64,000 nt of DNA. It comes from Corynebacterium zhongnanshanii. Lineage in GTDB: Bacteria; Actinomycetota; Actinomycetes; Mycobacteriales; Mycobacteriaceae. Positions 46,665 to 56,600 of the stretch are shown piece by piece; position 1 is the stretch's first letter; each line of letters starts with the position of its first letter. The notes below the pieces were generated by a model. It was not told the DNA's origin, did not search any database, and saw nothing but the letters and a program-made list of their open reading frames with translations. The translations under genes and the position numbers were made by a program. The DNA is taken from positions 1,674,001 to 1,738,000 of the forward strand of contig NZ_CP061033.1 of the NCBI RefSeq assembly GCF_014490575.1. Direction: 5' to 3'.

Positions 46665-46712
46665 CGCACCCCCAAAATAGACCAAGCTGTTCAGTTTGGT
46701 TGAGGGGGTGCG
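46665..46712 (+). terminator. Nested hairpin after icd, containing the first TAGAC operator
   Basis: CGCACCCCC (46665-46673) pairs with GGGGGTGCG (46704-46712), and inside ACCAA (46681-46685) pairs with TTGGT (46696-46700). The whole element has no T-run after it. It could end the icd transcript, or it may be coincidental to the regulator site at 46678-46693, which lies in the interior. Confidence 0.5.
46678..46693 (+). promoter_or_regulatory. McbR-like operator, copy 1 (upstream of metY)
   Basis: TAGAC-CAAGCT-GTTCA follows the TAGAC-N6-GTCTA layout of the corynebacterial sulfur regulator McbR, with two changed bases in the right half. It lies 101 bp before metY. It is one of three related 16-mers in the window, all upstream of methionine genes. 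Confidence 0.6.
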
Positions 46713-46745
46713 AACAGGGGAAACTTGGCGTCGAAAATAAAAAAA

Positions 46746-46761
46746 TAGACAGAGCGGTTTA
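46746..46761 (+). promoter_or_regulatory. McbR-like operator, copy 2 (overlaps metY -35)
   Basis: TAGAC-AGAGCG-GTTTA keeps the TAGAC-N6 spacing, with one base different from GTCTA in the right half. Its right end overlaps the probable -35 (TTTACT, 46758-46763), so binding would block RNA polymerase. The centre is 68 bp after that of copy 1. Confidence 0.62.
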
Positions 46762-46787
46762 CTTTAGGTGGTTCGGTGACGTAATCT
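46758..46787 (+). promoter_or_regulatory. metY promoter, leaderless type
   Basis: -35 TTTACT (46758-46763), 18-bp spacer, -10 TAATCT (46782-46787). The metY ATG begins 8 nt after the -10, so transcription should start at or next to the start codon. There is no ribosome site before it. Confidence 0.55.
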
Positions 46788-46794
46788 TAGTCAC

Positions 46795-48120
46795 ATGCCT
46801 AAGTACAACAATGATGACCTGTCCAACTGGGGCTTTGCCACCCGCCAAATCCACGCCGGCCAGAGCGTAGACGAGACGGGGGCGCGCAACCTCCCCATAC
46901 ACTTCACCTCCAGCTACGTTTTTAACGACGCCCAGCATGCGCAACAACGCTTCGCGCTGGAAGACCCCGGCCCGATATACACTCGGCTAACCAACCCCAC
47001 CGTGGACGTGGTCGAGCAGCGTATCGCCAACCTCGAAGGTGGCGTATACGCCGTAGCCTTCGCCTCCGGAATGGCTGCCGAAACCGCGGCCATTCTGAAC
47101 CTGGCCCGCTCCGGCGACCACATCGTGGCCAGCCCCCGCCTGTACGGCGGCACCGAAACGCTGCTGCTGGTAACCCTGCCGAAGCTCGGCATCACCACCA
47201 CGTTCGTGGACAACCCTGACGACCCCGAGTCCTGGGCCGCCGCAGTACAGCCCAACACCAAAGCCTTCTTCGGAGAGACCTTCGCCAACCCGCAGGCCGA
47301 CGTGCTGGACATCCCAGCCGTCGCAGAGGTTGCCCACCGCCACAACGTGCCGCTGATCGTGGACAACACCATCGCCACGGCCGTGCTGGCCCGCCCGCTG
47401 GAACTGGGCGCGGACATTGTGGTGGCGTCCCTGACCAAGTTCTACACCGGCAACGGCTCCGGCATCGGAGGCATCCTGGTGGACGGCGGCACCTTCGACT
47501 GGACCGTCGAGGTAGACGGCGAGCCCGTGTTCCCCGACTTCGTGAACCCGGATCCCGCCTACCACGGCCTGAAATACGCAGACCTGGGCCCCACCGCCTA
47601 CGGTCTCAAGGCCCGCGCGGGCCTGCTGCGCGATACCGGCGCCCCACTGTCCCCCTTCAACGCCTGGGTTGTGGCGCAAGGCCTGGACACCCTGAGCCTG
47701 CGCGTGCGTCAGCACAACGCCAACGCCCGGAAGGTGGCGGAGTACCTCCAGGGCAAGGAGCAGGTGGCCACGGTCAACTACGCTGGTCTGGAAAGCTCCC
47801 CCTGGTACAGCGTGAAGGAGAAGCTGGGCCTGGAGTACACCGGGTCCGTCCTGTCCTTCGACCTCAACACCGGCGACAAGGATCCGAAGGCCACCGCCTG
47901 GGCGTTCATCGACGCCCTGCAGCTGCACTCCAACCTGGCGAACATCGGTGATGTGCGCTCGCTGGTGGTGCACCCGGCCTCCACCACGCACTCTCAGTCC
48001 ACGGAGGAGAACCTGGCTAACGCCGGTATCTCCCAGGCCACCGTTCGCCTGTCCGTGGGTATTGAGGACATTGAGGACATCCTCGCCGACCTGGACAAGG
48101 GCTTCGCCGCCATTTCATAA
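46795..48120 (+). CDS. metY: O-acetylhomoserine sulfhydrylase
   Basis: 441 residues, PLP-dependent Cys/Met-metabolism family. N-terminal NWGFATRQIHAGQSVDE, YTRLTNPTVDVVEQRIANLE, cofactor Lys in ASLTKFYTGNGSGIGG, and the C-terminal NIGDVRSLVVHPASTTH. It makes homocysteine from O-acetylhomoserine and sulfide. metX follows after 21 nt. Two TAGAC-type operators and a leaderless promoter precede it, fitting control by an McbR-like repressor. Confidence 0.97.
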   Translation: MPKYNNDDLSNWGFATRQIHAGQSVDETGARNLPIHFTSSYVFNDAQHAQQRFALEDPGPIYTRLTNPTVDVVEQRIANLEGGVYAVAFASGMAAETAAILNLARSGDHIVASPRLYGGTETLLLVTLPKLGITTTFVDNPDDPESWAAAVQPNTKAFFGETFANPQADVLDIPAVAEVAHRHNVPLIVDNTIATAVLARPLELGADIVVASLTKFYTGNGSGIGGILVDGGTFDWTVEVDGEPVFPDFVNPDPAYHGLKYADLGPTAYGLKARAGLLRDTGAPLSPFNAWVVAQGLDTLSLRVRQHNANARKVAEYLQGKEQVATVNYAGLESSPWYSVKEKLGLEYTGSVLSFDLNTGDKDPKATAWAFIDALQLHSNLANIGDVRSLVVHPASTTHSQSTEENLANAGISQATVRLSVGIEDIEDILADLDKGFAAIS

Positions 48121-48141
48121 GGCCTCTCCTAAGGATCCCCC

Positions 48142-49308
48142 ATGCACTACGATCTTCTCCCCGCCACGGGTGGCTACACGGACATCGCCATCGGAGACCT
48201 CGTCACCGAGGCCGGTGTGACCATCCCCGAGGTCAGCCTGCGACTGCACGCGTTCTACACCGCGACCGAGGGCGATGCGGACTACGCCGAGTTTTCGGCA
48301 GGACCGCTGCCCGGAACCGATCTGCGCCAGCGGCCCATCATCCTGGTGGAACACGCCCTGACCGGCAACGGCAACGTGGTGGACTGGTGGGAAGACATGG
48401 TGGGAGAAGGCAAGCCCATCGACACAAACCGCTACCTGGTGCTCTGCGCCAACGTCCTGGGCGGCTGCGACGGCTCCACAGGGCCCAGCAGCCCACACCC
48501 CGACGGCAAGGCGTGGGGTTCACGCTTCCCCGGCCTGTCCATCCGCGACATGGTCACCGCGGAGAAGAAGATGCTAGACGTTCTGGGCATCACCCAGGTC
48601 CACGCCATCATCGGCGCCTCCATGGGTGGGGCGCGCACCCTGGAGTGGACGCTGATGTACCCGGACACGGTGCTGGCGGCGCTGCCGATCGCGGTCTCCG
48701 CCCGCGCCTCGGCCTGGCAGATCGGAATCCAATCCACCCAGATCCGCTTCATCGAAGCGGACCCGCACTGGCAAGGTGGAGACTACTACGGCACCGGGCT
48801 CACCCCCTCCGAAGGCATGGGCCAGGCCCGTCGCATCGCGCACCTCACCTACCGCGGTGAGCTGGAAATCGACGAGCGCTTCGGTACCGACCCACAGGTG
48901 GGCGAAAATCCCCTGGGCCCCTACCGCAGCCCCGACCAGCGCTTTGCCGTGGAGAGCTACCTGGACCTGCACGCCGAGCGTTTGAAGAAGCGCTTCGACC
49001 CCGGCACCTATGCAGTACTGACGGATGCTCTGAACCGCCACGACGTGGGGCGCGGACGCAACGGCATGAACGCCGCGTTGGGATCCAGCCAGGTGCCGAC
49101 TATGGTGGTGGGCGTGGACACGGACATCCTGTACCCACTGCACCAGCAGGAACACCTCTCCCGTAATCTGGGCGACTTCATTGGGCTGTCCAAGATCACC
49201 TCCCCCACCGGCCACGATGGCTTCCTGATCGAAAGCCGCCAGATGGGGCAGATTCTGGTGAAGTTCCTGGGGAAAGTGGAGCAGCTGAGCGCCAAGCCTG
49301 TGGAGTAG
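48142..49308 (+). CDS. metX: Homoserine O-acetyltransferase
   Basis: 388 residues, alpha/beta hydrolase fold. Nucleophile Ser in IIGASMGGARTLEW, acid Asp in VGVDTDILYPLHQQ, His in SPTGHDGFLIE, and the oxyanion region EHALTGNGNV. It acetylates homoserine for MetY. It is the second gene of metY-metX with AAGGATCCCCC upstream of the ATG. The C-terminus is short and ordinary. Confidence 0.97.
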   Translation: MHYDLLPATGGYTDIAIGDLVTEAGVTIPEVSLRLHAFYTATEGDADYAEFSAGPLPGTDLRQRPIILVEHALTGNGNVVDWWEDMVGEGKPIDTNRYLVLCANVLGGCDGSTGPSSPHPDGKAWGSRFPGLSIRDMVTAEKKMLDVLGITQVHAIIGASMGGARTLEWTLMYPDTVLAALPIAVSARASAWQIGIQSTQIRFIEADPHWQGGDYYGTGLTPSEGMGQARRIAHLTYRGELEIDERFGTDPQVGENPLGPYRSPDQRFAVESYLDLHAERLKKRFDPGTYAVLTDALNRHDVGRGRNGMNAALGSSQVPTMVVGVDTDILYPLHQQEHLSRNLGDFIGLSKITSPTGHDGFLIESRQMGQILVKFLGKVEQLSAKPVE

Positions 49309-49340
49309 TGCTGGGCTGGTAGGGCTGGGCCTGTGCTGGG

Positions 49341-49706
49341 TTAAATCAGCGGGTCCACGCTCAAGGCCAAGAAGCCGATCATCACTCCCAGGCTGAGCGT
49401 GAAGCAGCAATCAAACTTCCGCGAGCGCACAGCCAACACCCCCATGATGCGGGAATCCACCACCCAGCGGATCAGCCCGAGGTACACCAACGCCAGGCTC
49501 AGCAGCATCGAGCCGCGTCGCCAGTGATCCAGCAGCAACAGCACTGCCACCCCCACCAGGGCCGCCACAAAGAGAAACACCAACGCCCGCTGGAGGCCGC
49601 TGCCCAACTTAGATGCGGGAACCGCCCGATCATGGGGGTTCTCCAACAGTTGGGCACGGGCACTACCAATATGCGGATGCTCCGGCTGCTCCTTGTGCGA
49701 TGACAC
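49341..49706 (-). CDS. DUF3017-type membrane protein
   Basis: 121 residues from GTG 49706, preferred over an upstream in-frame start (49751) because AGGGAAAG lies upstream of it. A polar N-terminus (HPHIGSARAQLLENP) is followed by three to four membrane segments (LVFLFVAALVGVAVLLLL, then MLLSLALVYLGLIRWV, then a C-terminal helix). Genes of this kind follow folD in mycobacteria and corynebacteria; function unknown. It overlaps nothing and lies 22 nt after folD. Confidence 0.75.
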   Translation of the reverse strand: MSSHKEQPEHPHIGSARAQLLENPHDRAVPASKLGSGLQRALVFLFVAALVGVAVLLLLDHWRRGSMLLSLALVYLGLIRWVVDSRIMGVLAVRSRKFDCCFTLSLGVMIGFLALSVDPLI

Positions 49707-49728
49707 CTCGAACTCTTTCCCTCGCGCG

Positions 49729-50583
49729 TTACTGCGTAGCGCGCTCGGCACGCTCCACTACGTTAGACACCAAGAACGCACGGGTCAGCGGGCCCACTCC
49801 GCCAGGGTTCGGGGAAATAAACCCGGCCACATCCCAGCACTCCGGGGCCACGTCGCCAGCCAGCTTGCCGTCCTCGCCGCGGGACACTCCCACGTCCAAG
49901 ATGGCCGCCCCTGGCTTAATCATGTCCGCCGTCAGCATGTGTGGTACGCCAGCAGCTGCGACGATCACGTCGGCGTTGCGGGTCTCCGCCGCCAGATCCT
50001 GGGTGCCCGTGTGACACAGCGTGGTGGTGGCGTTCTCGCTGCGGCGAGTAAGCATCAGCCCGATGGGGCGTCCCACAGTCACGCCGCGGCCGATGACGAC
50101 CACCTTGGCGCCGTCCAGCGGGATGTCATAGCGACGCAGCAGGCTGATCGCACCGTTGGGCGTGCACGGCAGGGGTGCCGGCTCGTTCAACACCAGCTTG
50201 CCCAGGTTCACGGGGTGCAGGCCATCGGCATCCTTGGCAGGGTCGATGCGCTCCAGCACGGCGTTCTCATCCAGGTGCTTCGGCAGGGGAAGCTGCACAA
50301 TGTAGCCCGTGACCTCGGGGTCCGCGTTCAGCTCGTCGATCACCGCGTGAAGATCCTCCTGGGAGATGTCCGCCGGCAGATCCTTGCGGATGGACTTCAC
50401 GCCGATCTGCTCGCAGTCCTTGTGCTTCATGCGCACGTAGGAGTGGCTGGCGGGGTCATCGCCGACCAGCACCGTGGCCAAGCCAGGGGTAATGCCTTTG
50501 TCCTTGAGCGCAGCGACGCGCTGTTCGAGATCCGCGAAAATCTCATCGCGGAACATCTTTCCATCAAGTTTGGTTGCAGCCAT
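49729..50583 (-). CDS. folD: Methylenetetrahydrofolate dehydrogenase / cyclohydrolase
   Basis: 284 residues from ATG 50583 (an in-frame start lies two codons upstream). Catalytic [13 protein letters not shown] with its Lys, substrate motif [30 protein letters not shown] loop [12 protein letters not shown] and C-terminal [13 protein letters not shown]. It interconverts methylene- and formyl-tetrahydrofolate. It is close to trmL (27 nt). Confidence 0.97.
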   Translation of the reverse strand: MAATKLDGKMFRDEIFADLEQRVAALKDKGITPGLATVLVGDDPASHSYVRMKHKDCEQIGVKSIRKDLPADISQEDLHAVIDELNADPEVTGYIVQLPLPKHLDENAVLERIDPAKDADGLHPVNLGKLVLNEPAPLPCTPNGAISLLRRYDIPLDGAKVVVIGRGVTVGRPIGLMLTRRSENATTTLCHTGTQDLAAETRNADVIVAAAGVPHMLTADMIKPGAAILDVGVSRGEDGKLAGDVAPECWDVAGFISPNPGGVGPLTRAFLVSNVVERAERATQ

Positions 50584-50610
50584 GACCACAATTATTCCAC
50601 GAGCCGGGCG

Positions 50611-51096
50611 TTAACTCCCGCCGGGGTACCCCAGCTGACGCCACGCCTCATAAGCCGCGATGGACGCACAATTGGCCAGATTCATGCTGCGCCGGGCTGG
50701 AAGCATGGGAATCCTCACCTGCTGAGTGATCCGTGGATCCGCCAAGGCCTCCTGGGATAACCCATCCGATTCGCAGCCAAACAGCAGCACATCCCCCGCC
50801 TGAAACTCCACATCCGTAAACGGCGTAGTGGCATGCGAACTAAAGGCAAACACCCGGGCTCCGCCCTGGTCAGCCAGCTGAGTCAGCACCTCATCCAGGC
50901 TGTCGTGCTCCTCAACAACAGCCAGGTCGTGGTAGTCCAGTCCGGCGCGTTTCAAGTTCTTGTCCTGAAAGTCGAATAGGTACGGGCGCGCCAGATGCAG
51001 CACCGCGCCGGTACATGCGGCCAAGCGGATGGCGTTGCCGGTGTTCTGGGGGATCTGCGGCTGGTCAAAAACAATGTGAAATGGCGGTGTGGTCAC
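50611..51096 (-). CDS. trmL: tRNA (cytidine(34)-2'-O)-methyltransferase (SpoU family)
   Basis: 161 residues, a minimal SPOUT domain: motif 1 PQNTGNAIRLAACTGA, motif 2 FGCESDGLSQE, motif 3 RIPMLPARRSMNLA. Lengths and the lack of an N-terminal RNA-binding domain fit TrmL (YibK) rather than TrmH. It would methylate the wobble base of certain leucine tRNAs. GTG start at 51096; it leads the trmL-folD-DUF3017 group. Confidence 0.9.
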   Translation of the reverse strand: MTTPPFHIVFDQPQIPQNTGNAIRLAACTGAVLHLARPYLFDFQDKNLKRAGLDYHDLAVVEEHDSLDEVLTQLADQGGARVFAFSSHATTPFTDVEFQAGDVLLFGCESDGLSQEALADPRITQQVRIPMLPARRSMNLANCASIAAYEAWRQLGYPGGS

Positions 51097-51204
51097 GCAC
51101 CCACTCTAACCCCTTGCCCCTACACCCCGCGCTCTACACCTTTCTTCACAGCCGTTCACCAAACCCCTTATGCCCCGGCGGCGCATCCACTAGCATCAAC
51201 AACC

Positions 51205-52311
51205 ATGAGCACTTTTCTGAACGCCTACTCCACCGTCACCCGCACCGTGGGCGGGTTCCCGCTGGAGCCCAGCAGCTTCCGCGCCGTCACTGCCTCGGCA
51301 GCGGACCCGGACACCCGCGAGGAAGTCGAACACCTCTACCAGTTTGAGAACTTCATCCTGCGCCAAGGCTTTGAACGAGCAGGAACGATGACCGCCACGC
51401 TGCTGGCCACCCGTAATCACATTCGAAACACTCATTGCCACTACGTCTTTGAGGTGCCCGACTCATTCACCGTGGAAGATTTGGAAGTCTTTCGGGAGTG
51501 GGCTGAGGCGTCGAACTCCGTGTTCGTCATGCCCGATTTCTCCGTGCGCGACCCCCGCGGCGTTGACCTGCTGGACCCCCAGGTGGCGTACGGGTCGAAC
51601 GCGGTGACCGCGCCCCGCCCAGGCAGCGCGATGGTGAGGATGCGCACCATCCGTGGAGACCTGTGGAACATAGGCATCAAGATTCCGCAGAACCTGCCGG
51701 CCGTGTGGAGCGAAGATGAGCTGCTGCTGCGCGACGCCGAAAGCGTGTTTAACCGCGCCGTCACCCTGTCCGTGCTGGGCTCCATCGCCAAGCACGTCTC
51801 CGAGGGCAAGAGCGTACCCTTCGAGACCATCGAGGCTGGCTCGAAGCGGACGTTCACGCATCTCACGGACCAGGAACGCAGTTTCGTCGACGCCGTCCGC
51901 CGCGCCCAACCCGCCGATGCAGGCGAAGTCGAGCAGCCCGTGACGTATGGACCCAAACTGATCGACGCCGCCCAGCCATGCCAGGACTTCGCCTTTGCAG
52001 CGGCGGAAACGCTGGGCTGGGTTGTGGGATTGACGCTGCAAGCCCCCCGCGAGATCAACACGCCGAACATCCCCGCCATGCGCAAGGCACTGCGCAGCGT
52101 GGATCGAGAGGGCAAGGATGCCTCTCAGCTGCCGATGCAACAGCTGGACCTGGTGGCCGACAACCTGGAGTACTCCACGTGCATGCGCTGGTGGGATGTG
52201 GAGCACCCACAAACCCCATCCCTGTCCAGCTTTATCAGCGCGCGCCTGCACGCGTTGACGTGGCTGAGCAGCCCCCACACCCCGTGGGATGACATTGAAC
52301 TGGACGTGTAG
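51205..52311 (+). CDS. DUF4272-like protein
   Basis: 368 residues from ATG 51205; the open frame further upstream is antisense to trmL and is not used. A first half of mixed sheets (NTHCHYVFEVPDSFTVEDLE) is followed by a helical half (AESVFNRAVTLSVLGSIAKH, FTHLTDQERSFVDAV, TLGWVVGLT) that resembles DUF4272, where helices flank conserved Trp and Leu. No catalytic residues are recognised. It is convergent with the esterase gene, 6 bp apart. Confidence 0.6.
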   Translation: MSTFLNAYSTVTRTVGGFPLEPSSFRAVTASAADPDTREEVEHLYQFENFILRQGFERAGTMTATLLATRNHIRNTHCHYVFEVPDSFTVEDLEVFREWAEASNSVFVMPDFSVRDPRGVDLLDPQVAYGSNAVTAPRPGSAMVRMRTIRGDLWNIGIKIPQNLPAVWSEDELLLRDAESVFNRAVTLSVLGSIAKHVSEGKSVPFETIEAGSKRTFTHLTDQERSFVDAVRRAQPADAGEVEQPVTYGPKLIDAAQPCQDFAFAAAETLGWVVGLTLQAPREINTPNIPAMRKALRSVDREGKDASQLPMQQLDLVADNLEYSTCMRWWDVEHPQTPSLSSFISARLHALTWLSSPHTPWDDIELDV

Positions 52312-52317
52312 GCTGTC

Positions 52318-53577
52318 TTAGCCCTGCGCCTTCTGCAGACCATGGCGAGTGAAAAACGCGATGATCTCGCTGGTGGCGGTCACCGCCGTGGTGTCCTGCG
52401 GGGCATCCCCCAGGGCCGAGGCGCCGCTCAATTGTTGGATTTCCCCAGGCCAGACGTGGCCGGCGTCGGTAATAGCAAGATGAACGATCTCGTTGCCCTC
52501 GGCGCAGTTCGTCCACTGCGTGCGCAACACACGGGGCGTTGCCGCGGTGGTGGTGGGCGCGGCCTCGCAACCTGAGCGCTGTGCATACAACGCCGTGGCC
52601 TTCGGCGCGGCCAGGTAGTCCGTGCGGTAGCGGTGCCCACCCTCGTACTTGATGCGGTCGTCCTGGCGGCCGTGAATCTCCAGGAACGGGATGGACGTGT
52701 TCCGGGGGAACTGAGTGTCCTGGGGGTTCGCACCGCCAGAGTTGCCATCCTGCTGGCCGGCACAGCCGGACCAGGTGTCCGTGTAGTAGGCGCCCGCCAC
52801 GGACGCCACCGCGGCAAACATGTCCGGCATGTCGCACGCCATCTCGTACACGAAGCCGCCACCGTTGGACATGCCGGCGGCGAATATGCGGTTATTGTCC
52901 ACCTGATACGTGGACGCGATCTGGTCGATGATGTCCCGAGTAAACCACTGGTCCTGCTCCTTCGTGCTTTTCGCGTAGGGAGCACCCGCCCAGGACTTCT
53001 TGACGCCCAGCGGGTAGACCACGATCCCACCGGCTCGCTCCATCCCGGAGTAGCGGGAAATGTCCTGCGGGGATTCGTTGTAGCCGTGGTAAGTGAGGAT
53101 CAGGGGAAGCGGATCGGCTATGTCCGCGCCGGTGCGCTGCGCGTTCTCGGGAACGTAAACGAGGTAACGCCGGTCCAGTCCCGCGGAGTTGATCCGCACC
53201 TCAGAGATGCGCCCCGGTTCCGGTAGGTTCTCCAGCGGTCGGGGATTATCCACCAGGCGCAGCTGCACGGGAATATCCTGCGCCGACGGTCCGCTTTCCT
53301 TCACACCCACGGCCTGCTGCAGCGGCGGGAGCATGCCGGGCTCTTGGATGCTGATGTGGTGATCCCAGTCCGCCTGGTTCCAGCCCGTGTACTTTTGGAC
53401 GGCGGCACCCACCCCTGCCGATAGCGCGACTGCCGCAACGGCGCCGATCACACCGGCGATGGCATGGCAACGCCGACGCTTCACGTCGTCACGGGGAACG
53501 TCGCCACGGGGAACGCCGTCGCGGGATGGGGGAAAATGCACCCCTCTGATTGTTCTGGGAGCCGCTCCGATAGTCAA
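52318..53577 (-). CDS. Secreted PHB depolymerase / feruloyl esterase-like hydrolase
   Basis: Up to 419 residues. One membrane segment (AIAGVIGAVAAVALSAGVGA) near residue 40 makes it exported or anchored. The alpha/beta hydrolase core has ILTYHGYNESPQDI (oxyanion), nucleophile Ser in AAGMSNGGGFVYEM, Asp in EIHGRQDDRI and His in ITDAGHVWPGE. It resembles LpqC-like PHB depolymerases and feruloyl esterases; the actual ester is unknown. The start is doubtful: GGAGG lies one base before a TTG (53577), too close for normal use, and a GTG at 53541 is an alternative. Confidence 0.8.
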   Translation of the reverse strand: MTIGAAPRTIRGVHFPPSRDGVPRGDVPRDDVKRRRCHAIAGVIGAVAAVALSAGVGAAVQKYTGWNQADWDHHISIQEPGMLPPLQQAVGVKESGPSAQDIPVQLRLVDNPRPLENLPEPGRISEVRINSAGLDRRYLVYVPENAQRTGADIADPLPLILTYHGYNESPQDISRYSGMERAGGIVVYPLGVKKSWAGAPYAKSTKEQDQWFTRDIIDQIASTYQVDNNRIFAAGMSNGGGFVYEMACDMPDMFAAVASVAGAYYTDTWSGCAGQQDGNSGGANPQDTQFPRNTSIPFLEIHGRQDDRIKYEGGHRYRTDYLAAPKATALYAQRSGCEAAPTTTAATPRVLRTQWTNCAEGNEIVHLAITDAGHVWPGEIQQLSGASALGDAPQDTTAVTATSEIIAFFTRHGLQKAQG

Positions 53578-53670
53578 CCCTCCTTCGTCGTTCCGTATCG
53601 GTATTGTGACGATATTGTGACCAGCCGGCCTGGTGCAGCCTGGTGAGTGTGACCAGTCGGTATAGCGCCT

Positions 53671-56600
53671 TTAGCGGAAGTTCCGGGCATCCCCCACCGC
53701 CTGATACATCTGCTGCTGCAACGGCACCGGTTCAATGAGGTCCGCAGTCACGGACGCCACACCGTTGGCATTGTGCACAATGCCGCGGATCACCACGATC
53801 TTTGTGCTGAGCGCCAGAGTACGCTGCCGCGCCCACAACCCTGGGCTGATCATCACGTTCGCTAGCCCCGTCTCATCCTCCAAGCCGAAAAACACCACTC
53901 CACCTGCGGTCATGGGGCGTTGCCTGTGCGTGACTACCCCCGCCACCCGAATGCGGCTGCCGTCCGGCGCGTCCAGCAGCTGATTGGCGGGCAGCACGCG
54001 CACGCCCCCGCGCCGTTCGGCCCACTGATCCAGCACCTCCCGAAGCAGCTCCACAGGATGACCCTGCGGGGTAACGCCGGTGGTCGCGAGGTCAGCCGCG
54101 GTCAGCTCGAAAGCACTCATCCCCGGCAGCGATGGGCTGTTGATGTGCGAGGTCCCCGCCAGCATCCCCGGCCGTTCCGTCGCCGCCACCCCGGCCGCCC
54201 ACATCGCCTGCCGTCGCGTGAGCCCCAGGGACTCCAGCGCTCCCGCGCGCGCCAGCTGCTCCACGTGATCCACCCGCAGATCCGCCTCCCGCGACAGATC
54301 CGATACCGCCCGGAACGTACCCACCCTGGATCGCGACTGCACGATGCGCTCGGCAACGTCCGCGCCGATCCCTTTCACCGACGCCAGCCCCAAACGTATG
54401 GCACCTATCCCTGAACGATCAGCCTCTGCCACGACGGTATCTGCCTCGACCCCTGAAAAGTTCACGTCCACGGGCAAGACCTGCACGCCGTGACGCCGGG
54501 CGTCGGCTAGTAAGGATTGCGGCGAATAAAAGCCCATGGGTTGAGCGCGCAGCAACGCCACGCAAAACTCGGCGGGATAGTGGTATTTAAACCACGCCGA
54601 GTAGTAGACCAGCACCGCAAAGGACTGGGCGTGGGACTCCGGGAAGCCATAGCTGGCGAAGGCCACGATCTTGTCCCACAGGCGATCGGCGACCTCGCCC
54701 ACGATGCCGTTTTCTTCCTTTAATCCCTGGTAGAAGCGTTCTTTCAGGCGCGCCATCTTCTGCGGGGAGCGCTTCGACCCCATCGCCCGGCGCAGCGTGT
54801 CAGCCTCCGCGGCGCTGAAGCCGGCGGCATCCACCACCACCTGCATCAACTGTTCCTGGAACAGGGGAATCCCCAGCGTTTTCGTCAGCGCCGGCTCCAG
54901 GCACGGGTGATCGAACGTCACCGGTTCCTGCCCGTTGCGCCGGCGAATGAACGGGTGTACCGAGCCGCCCTGAATGGGGCCGGGGCGGATCAGTGCCACC
55001 TGCACCACCAGGTCGTAGAACCTCCGGGGACGCAGACGCGGCAGGGTATTGAGCTGCGCGCGGGACTCCACCTGGAACACGCCCACGGCGTCCCCCTGGG
55101 ACAGCATCTCGTAGACCTCCGGCTCGGTGGGCTCTAGGCGCCACAACTCCACCGTGCGTCCACGGTGTTCCTGCACTTGGTCGATCGCGTGATGCAATGC
55201 CTCCAGCATGCCGAGGCCCAGCAGGTCGAACTTCACCAGGCCCACCGTGGCGCAGTCGTCCTTATCCCACTGGACCACGCTGCGGTTGTCCATCCGGGCC
55301 CATTCCGTGGGGACCACATCGGCAATGGGCCGATCGCAGATCACCATGCCGCCCGAGTGGATACCCATGTGGCGCGGCTGGCCTTTCAGCTGGTCCGCGA
55401 TGTGGCGCACCACGGCCGGGGGTTCCTCCACTCCCCGGCTCCATGCATCCACCTGGCCGGGCGCATAGCCCAACGCCCGGGCTGCGTCCCTTAACGCGCC
55501 CTTGGAGCGATAGGTGATCACATTGGCTACCTGTGCGGCATTATCCCGCCCATAGCGGGAGTACACGTACTGGATCACCTCCTCCCGGCGACCCGATTCA
55601 ATATCCACATCGATATCAGGTGGGCCGTCACGTTCCGGGGACAAGAAGCGCTCAAACAACAAGCCCCCGGCCACCGCATCCACTGTGGTGATGCCCAGTG
55701 CGAAGCACACCGCCGAGTTCGCCGCCGACCCGCGCCCCTGGCACAGAATATTGCTGCGGTGGCAGAAGTCCACGATGTCATGAACGATCAGGAAATAGCC
55801 GGGGAAGCCGAGCTGTTCAATCACCGCCAGCTCCTTATCTATCACGGCCCATGCCTTGGTCTGCGCGGCCGTGGCCCTGGTACGCGCCCCGCTGTGAGGC
55901 CTGGGGCCGTAGCGCACGACACCCGTGGTCTCCACCAGATGCCGCAGCCACGTCATCTCCGTATAGCCCTCCGGCACTGGGAAGTGGGGAAGGTTCGGCG
56001 CGATGAGGTTCAAAGTAAACGCACATTCCCGCGCGACCTGGGCACTGGTCTCCACGGCCTCCGCCAACCACGTGCAGTCCCCTGCCAGCTGGAGCATCTC
56101 CTGGCCGCTGCGCAGCCAGCGACCGCCGGTCGGGGCGGTCACCGGCAATGCTGTTGCCACGTCCATCGTGCGGTGGAGGGCGGCTTTTGCTCCCGCAAGC
56201 CGGGCGTCGGAGGGATCGGCGCACGTGGCACACGCACTGACGATTTCCCGCAACCCCCAGCGCGTGGCCACCCCGTGTAGAGCCTCATTGCGGTCCCAGT
56301 CCGCGGGATTCATGGTGTGCTGCAGTTCCACCAGGCAGTTCTCCGCCCCGAAATCCTCCACCAGCTCCGCGGCATAGGGCAGCCAGCGCCAATCGATCAG
56401 GACATACCACTGCCCCGCCGCAGCAGCCGCCATGTCCTTGCGGGGTGGATAGCGGTGCACATCTTTATCGCGATCGGCCATCGCCGCATCCGTGATCACG
56501 TGACTCAAGCGACGGTACCCCTCCTGGCCCTTGCACAGCACGGTCACGGTGCCCTCATCTGTGGCGGGGCCGGCTGTATCTGGGCAGTCCTGCCACTGCA

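Noticed and set aside
50995..51204. Upstream extension of the DUF4272-like gene
   Set aside because: This part is antisense to trmL and the intergenic region; the ATG at 51205 begins the protein-like sequence.
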